Assembly (NCBI GenBank): GCA_002399225.1
Contig: DHDF01000132.1
Location: 1 to 14,142, forward strand
Direction of reading: 5' to 3'
Length of the DNA: 14,142 nt
Source of the DNA: a bacterium UBA4883
GTDB taxonomy: Bacteria; Bacillota; Clostridia; Oscillospirales; Acutalibacteraceae
Shown here: positions 5,359 to 12,394 of the stretch, in pieces
Layout: each line of letters starts with the position of its first letter
Numbering within the stretch: the stretch's first letter is position 1
Made by a program: the position numbers and the translations under genes
The notes under the pieces: generated by a model
Database searches by the model: none
What the model was told of the DNA's origin: nothing
The model's input: the letters and a program-made list of their open reading frames with translations, nothing else

Positions 5359-6180
5359 ATGAATATGAACATCAGTCAAGAACATAAGAGAAGCGGAATT
5401 CAAGTCCAGTCGGTCGCGAGAGCGCTCAGCATTATCAAATGTTTTCAAACAGCGTCGGAACTGGGGATTACAGAAATTTCCGAGATGCTGCATCTAAATA
5501 AAAGCACTGTTTTCGGTTTGGTGAATACCCTTTCTGGCTATGGTTACCTGGAGCAGGTGCGGGGGAGCCGAAAATACCGTTTGGGGCTTGCTCTCTTTGA
5601 GCTGGGTCATTTGGTTTTGTCGAGAATGGACATTTGCGGTGAGGCCAAGGAGGCCTGCATTCCACTGGCGGCTAAATATCAGGCAACGGTCCATATTGCA
5701 ACCCACACGGAGGGAGAGGTCGTTTACCTTGATAAAATCGACCGGGGCAATTCGCTCGTTACAATCTCCAATGTAGGGAAGCGCTTGCCGATGTACTGCT
5801 GTGGCGTAGGAAAAGCAATGCTTGCTTTTTTGTCGGAAGAGTACCTAGAAAAGTATATTTTCAATAAACCACTAAAAAAAATAACCCCGAATACCGTTAC
5901 CCAAAAGGATGTTTTGTTGAAGCAACTTGCCCAAGTAAAAAAAAGCCGCATTGCATTTGACCGTGAAGAAATTGAAGAAGGCCTTTGCTGCATTGCATCG
6001 CCGATTCTTCAACGTGACGGATTTCCTGAAATTGCGATCAGTTTATCTTTTCCATACGGTAAAATTAAGAAAATCGATCGGAAGGAAGCGGAAGAAGCCG
6101 TGCTGGCCTGTGCGGCAAAACTTTCCGCCAGGCTGGGATATCATCCGCCAAGTTCAACGCCTCAGAAAGAAAGATTTTGA
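5359..6180 (+). CDS. IclR-family transcriptional regulator
   Basis: Cytoplasmic DNA-binding regulator with a small-molecule effector domain; IclR proteins commonly control aromatic-acid and organic-acid catabolic operons next to them. The 273-residue protein has an N-terminal winged helix (about 15-80: VQSVARALSIIKCF, then the recognition helix region LNKSTVFGLVNTL) and a C-terminal effector domain (about 90-262) with the typical LPMYCCGVGKAMLAFL and IASPILQRDGFPEIAISLSFP stretches. The start ATG at 5359 is preceded by AGATAAGG. It is transcribed in the same direction as the catabolic cluster and lies 105 bp before its first gene, so it is the natural candidate regulator. The effector is unknown, presumably the cluster's substrate. 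Confidence 0.93.
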   Translation: MNMNISQEHKRSGIQVQSVARALSIIKCFQTASELGITEISEMLHLNKSTVFGLVNTLSGYGYLEQVRGSRKYRLGLALFELGHLVLSRMDICGEAKEACIPLAAKYQATVHIATHTEGEVVYLDKIDRGNSLVTISNVGKRLPMYCCGVGKAMLAFLSEEYLEKYIFNKPLKKITPNTVTQKDVLLKQLAQVKKSRIAFDREEIEEGLCCIASPILQRDGFPEIAISLSFPYGKIKKIDRKEAEEAVLACAAKLSARLGYHPPSSTPQKERF

Positions 6181-6189
6181 AAGACAGCG

Positions 6190-6213
6190 ATGGGGAGCCT
6201 TAAGTTCCCCATT
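6190..6213 (+). terminator. Weak hairpin between iclR-type gene and cluster
   Basis: ATGGGGA (6190-6196) pairs with TCCCCAT (6206-6212) over a 9-base loop, followed by TTTGTT. It is 10 bp past the regulator stop and may partly end that transcript; the T tract is poor. Confidence 0.4.
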
Positions 6214-6240
6214 TGTTGGGCATAAATATGAGAACAATGT

Positions 6241-6269
6241 TTGACAATATAGAATAATAGTCGCTGAAT
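6241..6269 (+). promoter_or_regulatory. Possible promoter or operator ahead of the catabolic cluster
   Basis: A perfect TTGACA (6241-6246) is followed by DNA resembling that after the TTGACA at 5207 (both continue with an A/T-rich stretch and then AGTCG). The -10 at 17 bp is poor (CTGAAT, 6264-6269) and would give a leader of only about 10 nt, so this may be an activator-dependent promoter or just a shared protein site. Confidence 0.3.
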
Positions 6270-6285
6270 CGGGAGGGCTGTAACG

Positions 6286-7095
6286 ATGCAGGACATCAGA
6301 GATGTCATTTTTCATGAGATCAGGGAACGCAAATACCGTGCCGTTTTGTTGCCGGAGGCGGACGGGGTCCTTTCCGGCGTGGAAGATGCCGCCCGCAAGG
6401 CGGCAGAGCTTGGTCTTGAATGGCAGAGCACTTCCCGGGAGGGCGGCACCCTTTCTAGGAATCAAAGTTTTGCAGAGCTTGTCGGCACGCCGAAACAGCT
6501 TGCCCTGGCGGAAGAATGTCTCATCGGCTTTTTGGCAAAGCCTTCCGGCATTGCCACGGCGGCCCGGCGTGCGGTAAGCGCTTCCGGGGGACGTGTGCGG
6601 ATTGTCTCCGGCTCCTGGAAAAAAATGCCCCCAGTCATGAAAACGTCGGTGCGCCGGGCTATTGTGTCGGGCGGTGCCTCTTTCCGCATCTGTGAGCAGC
6701 CCATGCTTTACTTGGATAAAAATTTTATTCGGATGTTCGGCTCGATTCGCGCTGCGCTGGAAGCCGCCGCCGGTCTGAAAGAGATGACGAAGGTGGTTCA
6801 GATTAAAGGAATCGACCGCTCCGTCGAAGAAGAAACCCGGCAGGCCGTAATGGGCGGGGCAGATATCCTGATGGTGGACACCGGGAATCTGCAGGATGTA
6901 AAAGCGTGCAGAAAGCAGATGGCGACCCTGCTTCAGGGAAAAAAGAGACGCGTTGCGTTTGCCGGCAATGTAAAAATTGCACAGATTCCATCTTTAGCAG
7001 AAAAGGGCATCAATATTCTCTGTATCGGCAAAGAAATTGTGGATGCGAGACTTTTGGATATGAAATTGAATGTATTGGGGGCAGTTGAGAAATGA
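6286..7095 (+). CDS. QPRTase-fold protein (NadC/ModD-like) with altered active site
   Basis: By overall sequence this 269-residue protein belongs to the quinolinate phosphoribosyltransferase family: the N-terminal barrel-sandwich part (about 18-100, LLPEADGVLSGVEDAA and LAKPSGIATAARRAV) and the C-terminal barrel (about 105-265, GGADILMVDTGNLQDV, and KGINILCIGKEIVDARLLDMKLNV at the end). However the motifs that bind quinolinate and PRPP in NadC are replaced: TRKT-LPGLR corresponds to SGSWKKMPPVMK (108-119), the HNHRxGL loop to SFRICEQ (132-138), EVE to IKGID, SGGI to AGNV (226-229), and the ERTALN arginine is absent (EECLIG). D198 is kept. It is thus unlikely to be an ordinary NadC, and no nadA/nadB adjoin. 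RBS GGGAGGG precedes the ATG. The stop overlaps the next start by ATGA, implying translational coupling. Confidence 0.8.
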   Translation: MQDIRDVIFHEIRERKYRAVLLPEADGVLSGVEDAARKAAELGLEWQSTSREGGTLSRNQSFAELVGTPKQLALAEECLIGFLAKPSGIATAARRAVSASGGRVRIVSGSWKKMPPVMKTSVRRAIVSGGASFRICEQPMLYLDKNFIRMFGSIRAALEAAAGLKEMTKVVQIKGIDRSVEEETRQAVMGGADILMVDTGNLQDVKACRKQMATLLQGKKRRVAFAGNVKIAQIPSLAEKGINILCIGKEIVDARLLDMKLNVLGAVEK

Positions 7096-7985
7096 GCTTG
7101 AACCTTTTGGAAAAGACAGAGCTGTGGGTCAACAACATCACGCTGCAGCAGGCAAATCTCACGGAGATGGCGAAGACCGTCGCGAAAGTTCTGGGCCTTC
7201 CGGAAGACAAAGTTATGGTTGTGGATGTCCGGCCGAATCACATCACGTTTGACGTTCTGGAAAAAGAAGTGCAGCAGGAAAACATCATGGGCAAGGAAGA
7301 AGAACTTCTCCATGCTCTGGCAGCCATTCCCGGCGTAAATCTGACGCCGGACACCTATCTTCATTCTAACGGAATTCTTGGGCTGATCTGCGTCAAAGAG
7401 GGAAATCCGCAGGAACTTCTGAGTAAGGTGGACAAGATGCGCAATGAAGTCGTGGAAAAAGTTTCCCACCGCGCCATTGTGTACCCCACTGGCTTTGAAT
7501 TGGAGCAGGGCCTGATTCAGGACACGAATTCTCCCTATATTAAAAAAGTGCTGGAAGAGCATGGTTATACCGTGACCCTTGGAGACATTATTCCGGACGA
7601 CGAGGATGTGCTCTATGAGACGCTGTCCGATGCGGTTTCTCAGGGGTTTGGGCTGATTATGACATCCGGCGGTGTCGGCGCCGAGGACAAAGACCACACG
7701 GTGGAAAGTATTCTGCGGGTGGATGAGACGGCGGCGGCCCCTTATATTGTAAAATATCAGAAAGGTCAGGGCCGCCATGTGAAAGACGGCGTGCGGATTG
7801 GCGTGGGCCGTGTGGGGCTTACCACTTTGGTTTCTCTGCCCGGGCCGCACGATGAAGTGGAGATGGTGATTCCCGTAGTTGTTAAAATGCTGGAGGAAGG
7901 GTGCGCGAAGGAAGAAATCGCCAACGCCATGGCCTCCGTTCTGGGCGAAAAATGGAGAACCAAAAAAATTCATCATGGGGCTTAA
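7092..7985 (+). CDS. Protein with MoaB/CinA-type molybdopterin-binding domain
   Basis: The 297-residue protein has a C-terminal MPTb-like domain (about 127-290): AIVYPTGFELEQGLIQDTNSP, the signature loop TSGGVGAEDKDHT (191-203; compare TGG-GxxxxDxT in MoaB/MogA and CinA) and LVSLPGPHDEVEMV, equivalent to the LPGxPxE loop of CinA/MoeA. The first ~125 residues are a separate region of unknown fold with LGLPEDKVMVVDVRPNHITFDVL. MPTb domains act in molybdenum cofactor synthesis (adenylylation) or, in CinA, next to a nucleotide amidohydrolase; no CinA C-terminal domain is present here. Whether it binds a pterin, a nucleotide or another ligand is not known. It is translationally coupled to the QPRT-like gene, which suggests joint action, possibly on a nucleotide-type cofactor. 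Confidence 0.82.
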   Translation: MSLNLLEKTELWVNNITLQQANLTEMAKTVAKVLGLPEDKVMVVDVRPNHITFDVLEKEVQQENIMGKEEELLHALAAIPGVNLTPDTYLHSNGILGLICVKEGNPQELLSKVDKMRNEVVEKVSHRAIVYPTGFELEQGLIQDTNSPYIKKVLEEHGYTVTLGDIIPDDEDVLYETLSDAVSQGFGLIMTSGGVGAEDKDHTVESILRVDETAAAPYIVKYQKGQGRHVKDGVRIGVGRVGLTTLVSLPGPHDEVEMVIPVVVKMLEEGCAKEEIANAMASVLGEKWRTKKIHHGA

Positions 7986-8032
7986 ATTTGAGTCCCAACA
8001 AATCAGAAACGAAGAAAGGGGTCAGCAAAGAA

Positions 8033-8806
8033 ATGAATCTTCAGCAAGCGGCAGACAAGCTGTATGAGGCGGAGAAAAAATGCTGCCAAATTGACATGAT
8101 CAGCGCAGAGAATCCAGGGATGACCATTGACGATGCCTATCAGATTCAATTGATCAACGTCAAACGGAAACTATCAGAGGGTGAAAAGCTGATTGGAATG
8201 AAAATCGGCCTGACCAGCAAGGCCATGCAGAAGCTGTTGAATGTTGATGTGCCGGATTACGGTCATCTGACCGATCGGATGCTTGTACTGGAAGGGGAGA
8301 CCTGCCATGCGAATCAGCTGATTCAGCCGAAAGTGGAAGGCGAAGTGGCATTTTGCCTGAAAGAGACCCTGAAAGGCCCAGGGCTGACCACCGCAGATGT
8401 TTATGCTGCGACGGATTACGTCGTACCCGCTTTGGAAATTGTGGATTCGCGCATTAAAAACTGGAAGTTTAAGCTGGCGGACACTATCGCGGACAACGGT
8501 TCTTCCGCCCGTCTGGTGGTGGGAAGCCGTATGACGCCTATCCATGAAGTGGATATGCGCCTGACAGGAATGAACTTTGAAAAGAACGGAGAACTGCTCA
8601 GCAGCGGTACAACCGCTGAGGTTTGGGGGAATCCTGCAGCGGCGGTCGCCTGGCTGGCAAATCAGCTCTCTGTCTATGGAATTGAACTGAAAAAGAACAG
8701 CATCGTGCTGGCAGGTGCTCTGACAGCCGCAACTCCGGTCGTCTCGGGCGATTTTGTGACTGCAAGCTTTCAGGGGATGGGAAGCGTAGAAGTCAAATTC
8801 GACTGA
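8033..8806 (+). CDS. 2-keto-4-pentenoate hydratase / oxohexenedioate decarboxylase family enzyme
   Basis: Metal-dependent enzyme of the MhpD/DmpE/DmpH group (fumarylacetoacetate hydrolase-like fold), which hydrates 2-hydroxypenta-2,4-dienoate to 4-hydroxy-2-oxopentanoate or decarboxylates related 2-oxo-dicarboxylates. I start it at the ATG at 8033 (257 residues), preceded by GAAAGGGG; an upstream in-frame extension overlaps the previous gene and has no ribosome site. Seen motifs: GMKIGLTS (55-62), DYGHLTDRM (75-83), the metal-binding KVEGEVAF with E102 and E104, and EIVDSRIKNWKFKLADTIADNGSSA (about 134-158). These are intact, so activity is expected. WKFKLADTIADN looks more hydratase than decarboxylase, but I cannot separate them. 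In aerobes these enzymes follow meta ring cleavage; here the anaerobic context without an oxygenase is notable. Confidence 0.88.
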   Translation: MNLQQAADKLYEAEKKCCQIDMISAENPGMTIDDAYQIQLINVKRKLSEGEKLIGMKIGLTSKAMQKLLNVDVPDYGHLTDRMLVLEGETCHANQLIQPKVEGEVAFCLKETLKGPGLTTADVYAATDYVVPALEIVDSRIKNWKFKLADTIADNGSSARLVVGSRMTPIHEVDMRLTGMNFEKNGELLSSGTTAEVWGNPAAAVAWLANQLSVYGIELKKNSIVLAGALTAATPVVSGDFVTASFQGMGSVEVKFD

Positions 8807-8812
8807 CCCCGG

Positions 8813-8829
8813 CCCCGCCGCAAGCGGGG
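8813..8829 (+). other. GC-rich hairpin in the hydratase-ferredoxin gap
   Basis: CCCCGC (8813-8818) pairs with GCGGGG (8824-8829), loop CGCAA. No T run follows, so it is more likely an mRNA stability or processing structure than a terminator. Confidence 0.4.
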
Positions 8830-8904
8830 GAACTTCCGTGTTATAGAAGGCAAGCAAATCAATTCATATATAAACTTTAAGTTCAGAGCTAAGGAGGAGA
8901 AGTA

Positions 8905-9537
8905 ATGAAACATATTACGCTGAAAGCGGTTGTCGACGAAGACAAATGCATTGGGTGCAAAATGTGCGAAAAAGTTTGCCCAGTGAATGCAATCTCCGTT
9001 GTCAACAAAAAGGCGGGATTTAAAGACGACCATGCCTGCCGCGGTTGTGCCAACTGCGCGGATCGCTGCCCCAGGCATGCGATCACGATGGTTGAGCGGG
9101 ACGACCCGTTCGACGTCGGGGTGGATGTCAGCAAGTTCGATTATGACCAGATCCGTGCGCTCTGCGAAAAGGCGCACCTGAATCCGGAGCAGGTGGTTTG
9201 CTACTGCGTCGGCACCCGGGCAGAAGAAGTTGCGGCGGCGCTTCTGAGCGGAGCGAAAACTCCGGAGGAGGTCTCGTCCATGACAGGCATGCGGACAGGG
9301 TGTACCATCGAGTGCATTCAGCCGCTGCTGCGCTTGGTGGAAGCGGCCGGCAACAAGCTGCATCCGAATCCCAAAGGATACCAGTGGTACGGCAAGACCG
9401 TGACGGCCTGGGATATCCCGGAAGAGGTTAAAAAGAAATATGATTCCCGTGGATTTTATTTCGATGAAGACAGAAAGCTTTTAGACCAGATTGTTCAGAT
9501 TGATGCAAGAAAATTGGATGAAAAGGAGGACAAGTAA
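8905..9537 (+). CDS. 2x[4Fe-4S] ferredoxin fused to a BFD-like [2Fe-2S] domain
   Basis: Electron-transfer protein, 210 residues, cytoplasmic. The N-terminal ferredoxin domain has two full clusters: C15, C18, C21, C25 and C45, C48, C51, C55 (CIGCKMCEKVCP and CRGCANCADRCP). A second domain (about 95-150) has the pattern of bacterioferredoxin-associated ferredoxin: C99-Y-C101, 31 residues, then C133-x3-C137 (TGCTIEC), which probably binds a [2Fe-2S] cluster; the final spacing of three instead of the common two residues is slightly unusual. The last ~60 residues are charged and unassigned (YQWYGKTVTAWDIP). A strong AAGGAGGAG precedes the ATG. The gene sits between the hydratase and LarA-like genes, and the next gene's AAGGAGG lies inside its last codons. 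It may shuttle electrons from the PFOR-like enzyme or serve a redox step of the pathway. Confidence 0.9.
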   Translation: MKHITLKAVVDEDKCIGCKMCEKVCPVNAISVVNKKAGFKDDHACRGCANCADRCPRHAITMVERDDPFDVGVDVSKFDYDQIRALCEKAHLNPEQVVCYCVGTRAEEVAAALLSGAKTPEEVSSMTGMRTGCTIECIQPLLRLVEAAGNKLHPNPKGYQWYGKTVTAWDIPEEVKKKYDSRGFYFDEDRKLLDQIVQIDARKLDEKEDK

Positions 9538-9538
9538 A

Positions 9539-11008
9539 ATGGATACGAAAATTCATGCGCCGATTATGCCGATTGCGGCGAAACCTTCCCAGTATGGCAT
9601 CGATCCTTCTTTGGTGCACAAAAGAGTGGCAGAGATGCCCGGAATGGTTTCCGTGCGGCTGCAAGAGCTGTTTCCGGATCTCCCGGACGTAATTTACCCC
9701 GGCCCGGAAGGTGCTTTGGACAAATTGTATGAGGCGGCCAAAACGGAACTGCGGAAAATTGATATGAGCATGATCAAGCCGAATCAGTCCGTGAACGTGC
9801 TGGCATCCCACCACGGTTTTACGCTGTTCGGCGGGCAGCCTTACGCGATTCTGCTGAAAGCAATTCGAGACATCGTCATCGAAAAAACCGGCTGTAAGGA
9901 TGTCCGCCTGCGGGTCGGCCCCGGCATGCGGTTCCGCGAGCCGGAAGAGTATATCAAACGGTATGGCCTGGACACTTATTATGAGGGTAAGGCAAAAGGA
10001 ATTGCGCCGGTGGATGAGGGCGTTCCAATCGAGACGGAGATCGGCACACTGTATGGTGTAAAAGCGGCGTATGACGCCGACTGGATCATCCATGCGCACC
10101 ACACTGATGTTCGCGAAGTCCATTTTCACAGGCAGGTCGACAAGGCGGTCAAGCCGTTCGGCATGTCTTATGCCCGGCTTGAAACGCGCTCGACCTATCA
10201 CCAGAACCTGGGTCCCCGCGCTGCCAACTTTACCGCCCGCGCTATTTTTGATTCCAAATTCGTCCAGAGCAAGTTCGCTTTCGCGGCGTTTCTGAAAGTG
10301 GGCCCGCACGGCGTGATCGGCGTGGATGCCGATAACGATCTGTATGCGCTGAATGACCGCGCAACTTTCATCGGCTGCCAGATTTATGGCAAGATCATGA
10401 CCTTGTTTGGAGAAATCGACAAGTGCATTGCGGTTCTGGATTTTCCGTGCCCGGTTCCCTATGTGTTTTCAGGCGGCGTTATTTATGCTAATTTTGCAGG
10501 TGCCAACGCTGATTTATACGACATGGACAACACGCCGCTGCCGCCTTATACCTGGTATACGGAAGCATTTTACGCCAAGAACGGCAAACCTCTGCTGAGC
10601 AGTATTCCTCCTTTGAACCCGGCAATCAAAATGTGCGTGCACAATTATGCGTGGACCGGGTATCCTTCCGCGTTCTTCTCAGAGCATATCCCGACTGTGG
10701 TGGTCGGCGAAGAACAGGCAAAACTGTTCGACATGGAGCCGATGAATCTGAAATATATGAACCATGCAGTCATCGCCAAGACAACGGATACCGCCATGGA
10801 ATTTGCCTATCGGGTGACCGGTACCGACAAGGTGATTATTTTCGATGGCGCCATGGGCGGCATCAACTGCTCAAAATCACTGGCTCGGCTGCTGATCGAC
10901 CGCGCGCCTGCTGTCAGTGAGCGGGTGGAGAAGAAACTGTTGCCAAAGTGGTTCCGTCAGCGTGGCGTAAGCATGTCTATGGTGAATAACCTCAAAAAAA
11001 AGGCATAA
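9539..11008 (+). CDS. LarA-like (Lar_N/DUF2088) nickel-pincer racemase homologue
   Basis: A 489-residue protein I align with lactate racemase LarA (about 424). ATG at 9539 is chosen for the AAGGAGG at 9522-9528; it leaves 1 bp after the ferredoxin stop. The region NVLASHHGFTLFGGQPYA followed by VGPGMRFREPEEYIKRYG matches the LarA SSDHTRP ... ATGFHRPSTHEEL segment. From DADWIIHAHHTDVREVHFH on, H195, K205 and H221 fall at exactly the spacing of LarA H174, K184 and H200 (10 and 26 residues), i.e. one catalytic His, the Lys that tethers the nickel-pincer nucleotide and the nickel-binding His. LarA's other catalytic His108 is replaced by M130/R131. So cofactor binding is plausible but the substrate is probably not lactate. 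The C-terminal half (about 230-489) is conserved-looking but unassigned. No larB/C/E is in the window. Confidence 0.6.
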   Translation: MDTKIHAPIMPIAAKPSQYGIDPSLVHKRVAEMPGMVSVRLQELFPDLPDVIYPGPEGALDKLYEAAKTELRKIDMSMIKPNQSVNVLASHHGFTLFGGQPYAILLKAIRDIVIEKTGCKDVRLRVGPGMRFREPEEYIKRYGLDTYYEGKAKGIAPVDEGVPIETEIGTLYGVKAAYDADWIIHAHHTDVREVHFHRQVDKAVKPFGMSYARLETRSTYHQNLGPRAANFTARAIFDSKFVQSKFAFAAFLKVGPHGVIGVDADNDLYALNDRATFIGCQIYGKIMTLFGEIDKCIAVLDFPCPVPYVFSGGVIYANFAGANADLYDMDNTPLPPYTWYTEAFYAKNGKPLLSSIPPLNPAIKMCVHNYAWTGYPSAFFSEHIPTVVVGEEQAKLFDMEPMNLKYMNHAVIAKTTDTAMEFAYRVTGTDKVIIFDGAMGGINCSKSLARLLIDRAPAVSERVEKKLLPKWFRQRGVSMSMVNNLKKKA

Positions 11009-11009
11009 T

Positions 11010-11024
11010 CCAACCTAGGGTTGG
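11010..11024 (+). other. Small hairpin between LarA-like and transporter genes
   Basis: CCAACC (11010-11015) and GGTTGG (11019-11024) with a 3-base loop, followed by TTTG. It is a weak terminator or attenuator at most, and could trim transporter expression. Confidence 0.35.
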
Positions 11025-11049
11025 TTTGTGAGAAGAGGAGCAAAAGTAT

Positions 11050-12267
11050 ATGAAACTGTTTGAAAAGGGGCCGGGAATCGGATCTGGTCTTCGAGATTTG
11101 CCGCGCCATCTGAATGGGAGTACGATCGCTTCCGGCTTGATTTCTACCATCTTCGGGTGTACGGGGCCCGCTTTGGTAGTCATCAGCGCATCTTCAAGTG
11201 TAGGTTTTTCCACGGCTGATACGGTCAGCTGGATTTTCGGTATTTATGTGTTCGGCGGCCTGCTGGGCCTCATTTTATCCCTGTATTATAAGGTGCCTAT
11301 TTCCGGTGCTTTTTCCATTCCGGGCGCCACTTTGATGGGGACGGCCCTGGCTGGCTATACATTCCGCCAGGCCGCCGGTGCTTTCCTTATTGCCGGAGTC
11401 ATTGTCCTGATCGTCGGCCTGACTGGACTGATCGGGAAAGTGATGAAGGTGCTGCCGCTGGAAATCGTAATGGCGATGGTTGCTGGCTGTATGCTGAAAT
11501 TCGGGACCAACATTATTACATACACACAGAAAAGTGTTGTCGTATGCGGTTCCGCTGTTTTGGCATTCCTGCTGATTCCCCGCATCTTTAAAAAATTCCC
11601 GGCTGTTTTAGCAGCCCTGATTGTCGGCGTGGCGGTGGCAGCGGCCACCGGCAGTTTTGGCAATATGAGCAGCGTGACCTACATTTCGCCGCGGCTGGTT
11701 GCTCCGGCTTTCAGCGGCTCCCTGATTCTGTCCTGCTCCATTCCGCTGGCTGCGTTGGTCATCGGCGCGGAAAACGCGCAGGCGATGGGCGTGCTGAAGG
11801 CGCAGGGGTATAATGTCCCCGCCAATACCATGACGATTGCAAGCGGGATTGGCGGCATCGTTTCCGGGCTGTTCGGCGCTCATAACGCGAATATTGCGGG
11901 CCCTATGACGGCAATTTGTTCTTCTGATGAAGCGGGCCCCAAAGAAGGCCGTTATGCTGCTTCCGTGGTGAACGGGATCACCTTTCTGGCATTTGGCCTG
12001 GTTGCCGCCTATGCGATCGGTTTTGTCAACTTGATTCCGGTCGGTCTCACCTATGTACTGGCGGGCCTTGCCATGATCAATGTCTTAATTCAGTCTTTCC
12101 GGGATGGATTCAAGTCCGGCAAATATAAAACCGGCGCTTTCTTTGCGTTGGTTGTCGGAGTTTCCGGCATTTCCATTCTGCACATCGGCGCCGCTTTCTG
12201 GTCGCTGGTCTTTGGAGTGATTGTCTCTCTGATCTGTGATCGGAAAGATTTTGTAAAAGAAGCTTAA
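11050..12267 (+). CDS. BenE-family (benzoate:H+ symporter-like) transporter
   Basis: Polytopic inner-membrane protein of 405 residues, near the usual 390-400 for BenE, with about 12 hydrophobic segments. Typical BenE stretches are seen: FGCTGPALVVISASSS (35-50), FGGLLGLILSLYYKVPISGAFSIPGATLMG (about 73-102) and a C-terminal half with SIPLAALVIGAENAQAMGVLKAQGYN and GLFGAHNANIAGPMTAICSSDEAG (about 273-300). BenE of Acinetobacter imports benzoate with protons, and related families import xanthine/uracil. In this cluster it most likely imports the pathway's substrate, probably a small carboxylate, aromatic or not. Ribosome site GAGGAG precedes the ATG. The short loop after the last segment ends in a charged tail (CDRKDFVKEA). 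Its substrate cannot be inferred more precisely from sequence. Confidence 0.87.
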   Translation: MKLFEKGPGIGSGLRDLPRHLNGSTIASGLISTIFGCTGPALVVISASSSVGFSTADTVSWIFGIYVFGGLLGLILSLYYKVPISGAFSIPGATLMGTALAGYTFRQAAGAFLIAGVIVLIVGLTGLIGKVMKVLPLEIVMAMVAGCMLKFGTNIITYTQKSVVVCGSAVLAFLLIPRIFKKFPAVLAALIVGVAVAAATGSFGNMSSVTYISPRLVAPAFSGSLILSCSIPLAALVIGAENAQAMGVLKAQGYNVPANTMTIASGIGGIVSGLFGAHNANIAGPMTAICSSDEAGPKEGRYAASVVNGITFLAFGLVAAYAIGFVNLIPVGLTYVLAGLAMINVLIQSFRDGFKSGKYKTGAFFALVVGVSGISILHIGAAFWSLVFGVIVSLICDRKDFVKEA

Positions 12268-12303
12268 AACTTTGTAATCCTTGGGAAAAATAATAGGTCC
12301 TGA

Positions 12304-12365
12304 CAGCCGGGTCGCGGATATGACATTTTGATTTTCCTCCTTTGGAATATCCGCGCTACCGGCTG
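12304..12365 (+). promoter_or_regulatory. Long intergenic stem-loop with anti-Shine-Dalgarno loop
   Basis: CAGCCGG + CGCGGATAT (12304-12321) pairs with ATATCCGCG + CCGGCTG (12347-12365), separated by a 2x3 internal loop. The 25-base apical loop contains TCCTCCT (12335-12341), exactly complementary to the AGGAGGA ribosome site (12384-12390) of the next gene. No T run follows. It may set translation of the M24-like gene by loop-SD pairing, or mark an RNA processing point. Confidence 0.5.
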
Positions 12366-12394
12366 CTCTGCTTATATAAAATCAGGAGGATGAA

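Noticed and set aside
6933..7976. 347-codon minus-strand open frame opposite the MoaB/CinA-like gene
   Set aside because: His/Phe/Arg-rich composition typical of an antisense shadow; the plus-strand genes here have clear family motifs.
7901..8032. In-frame N-terminal extension of the hydratase
   Set aside because: It overlaps the end of the previous gene, has no ribosome site and does not resemble the family; ATG at 8033 fits.
9491..9538. In-frame extension of the LarA-like protein into the ferredoxin gene
   Set aside because: The ATG at 9539 has an excellent AAGGAGG; the extension would be read from inside the ferredoxin 3' end.
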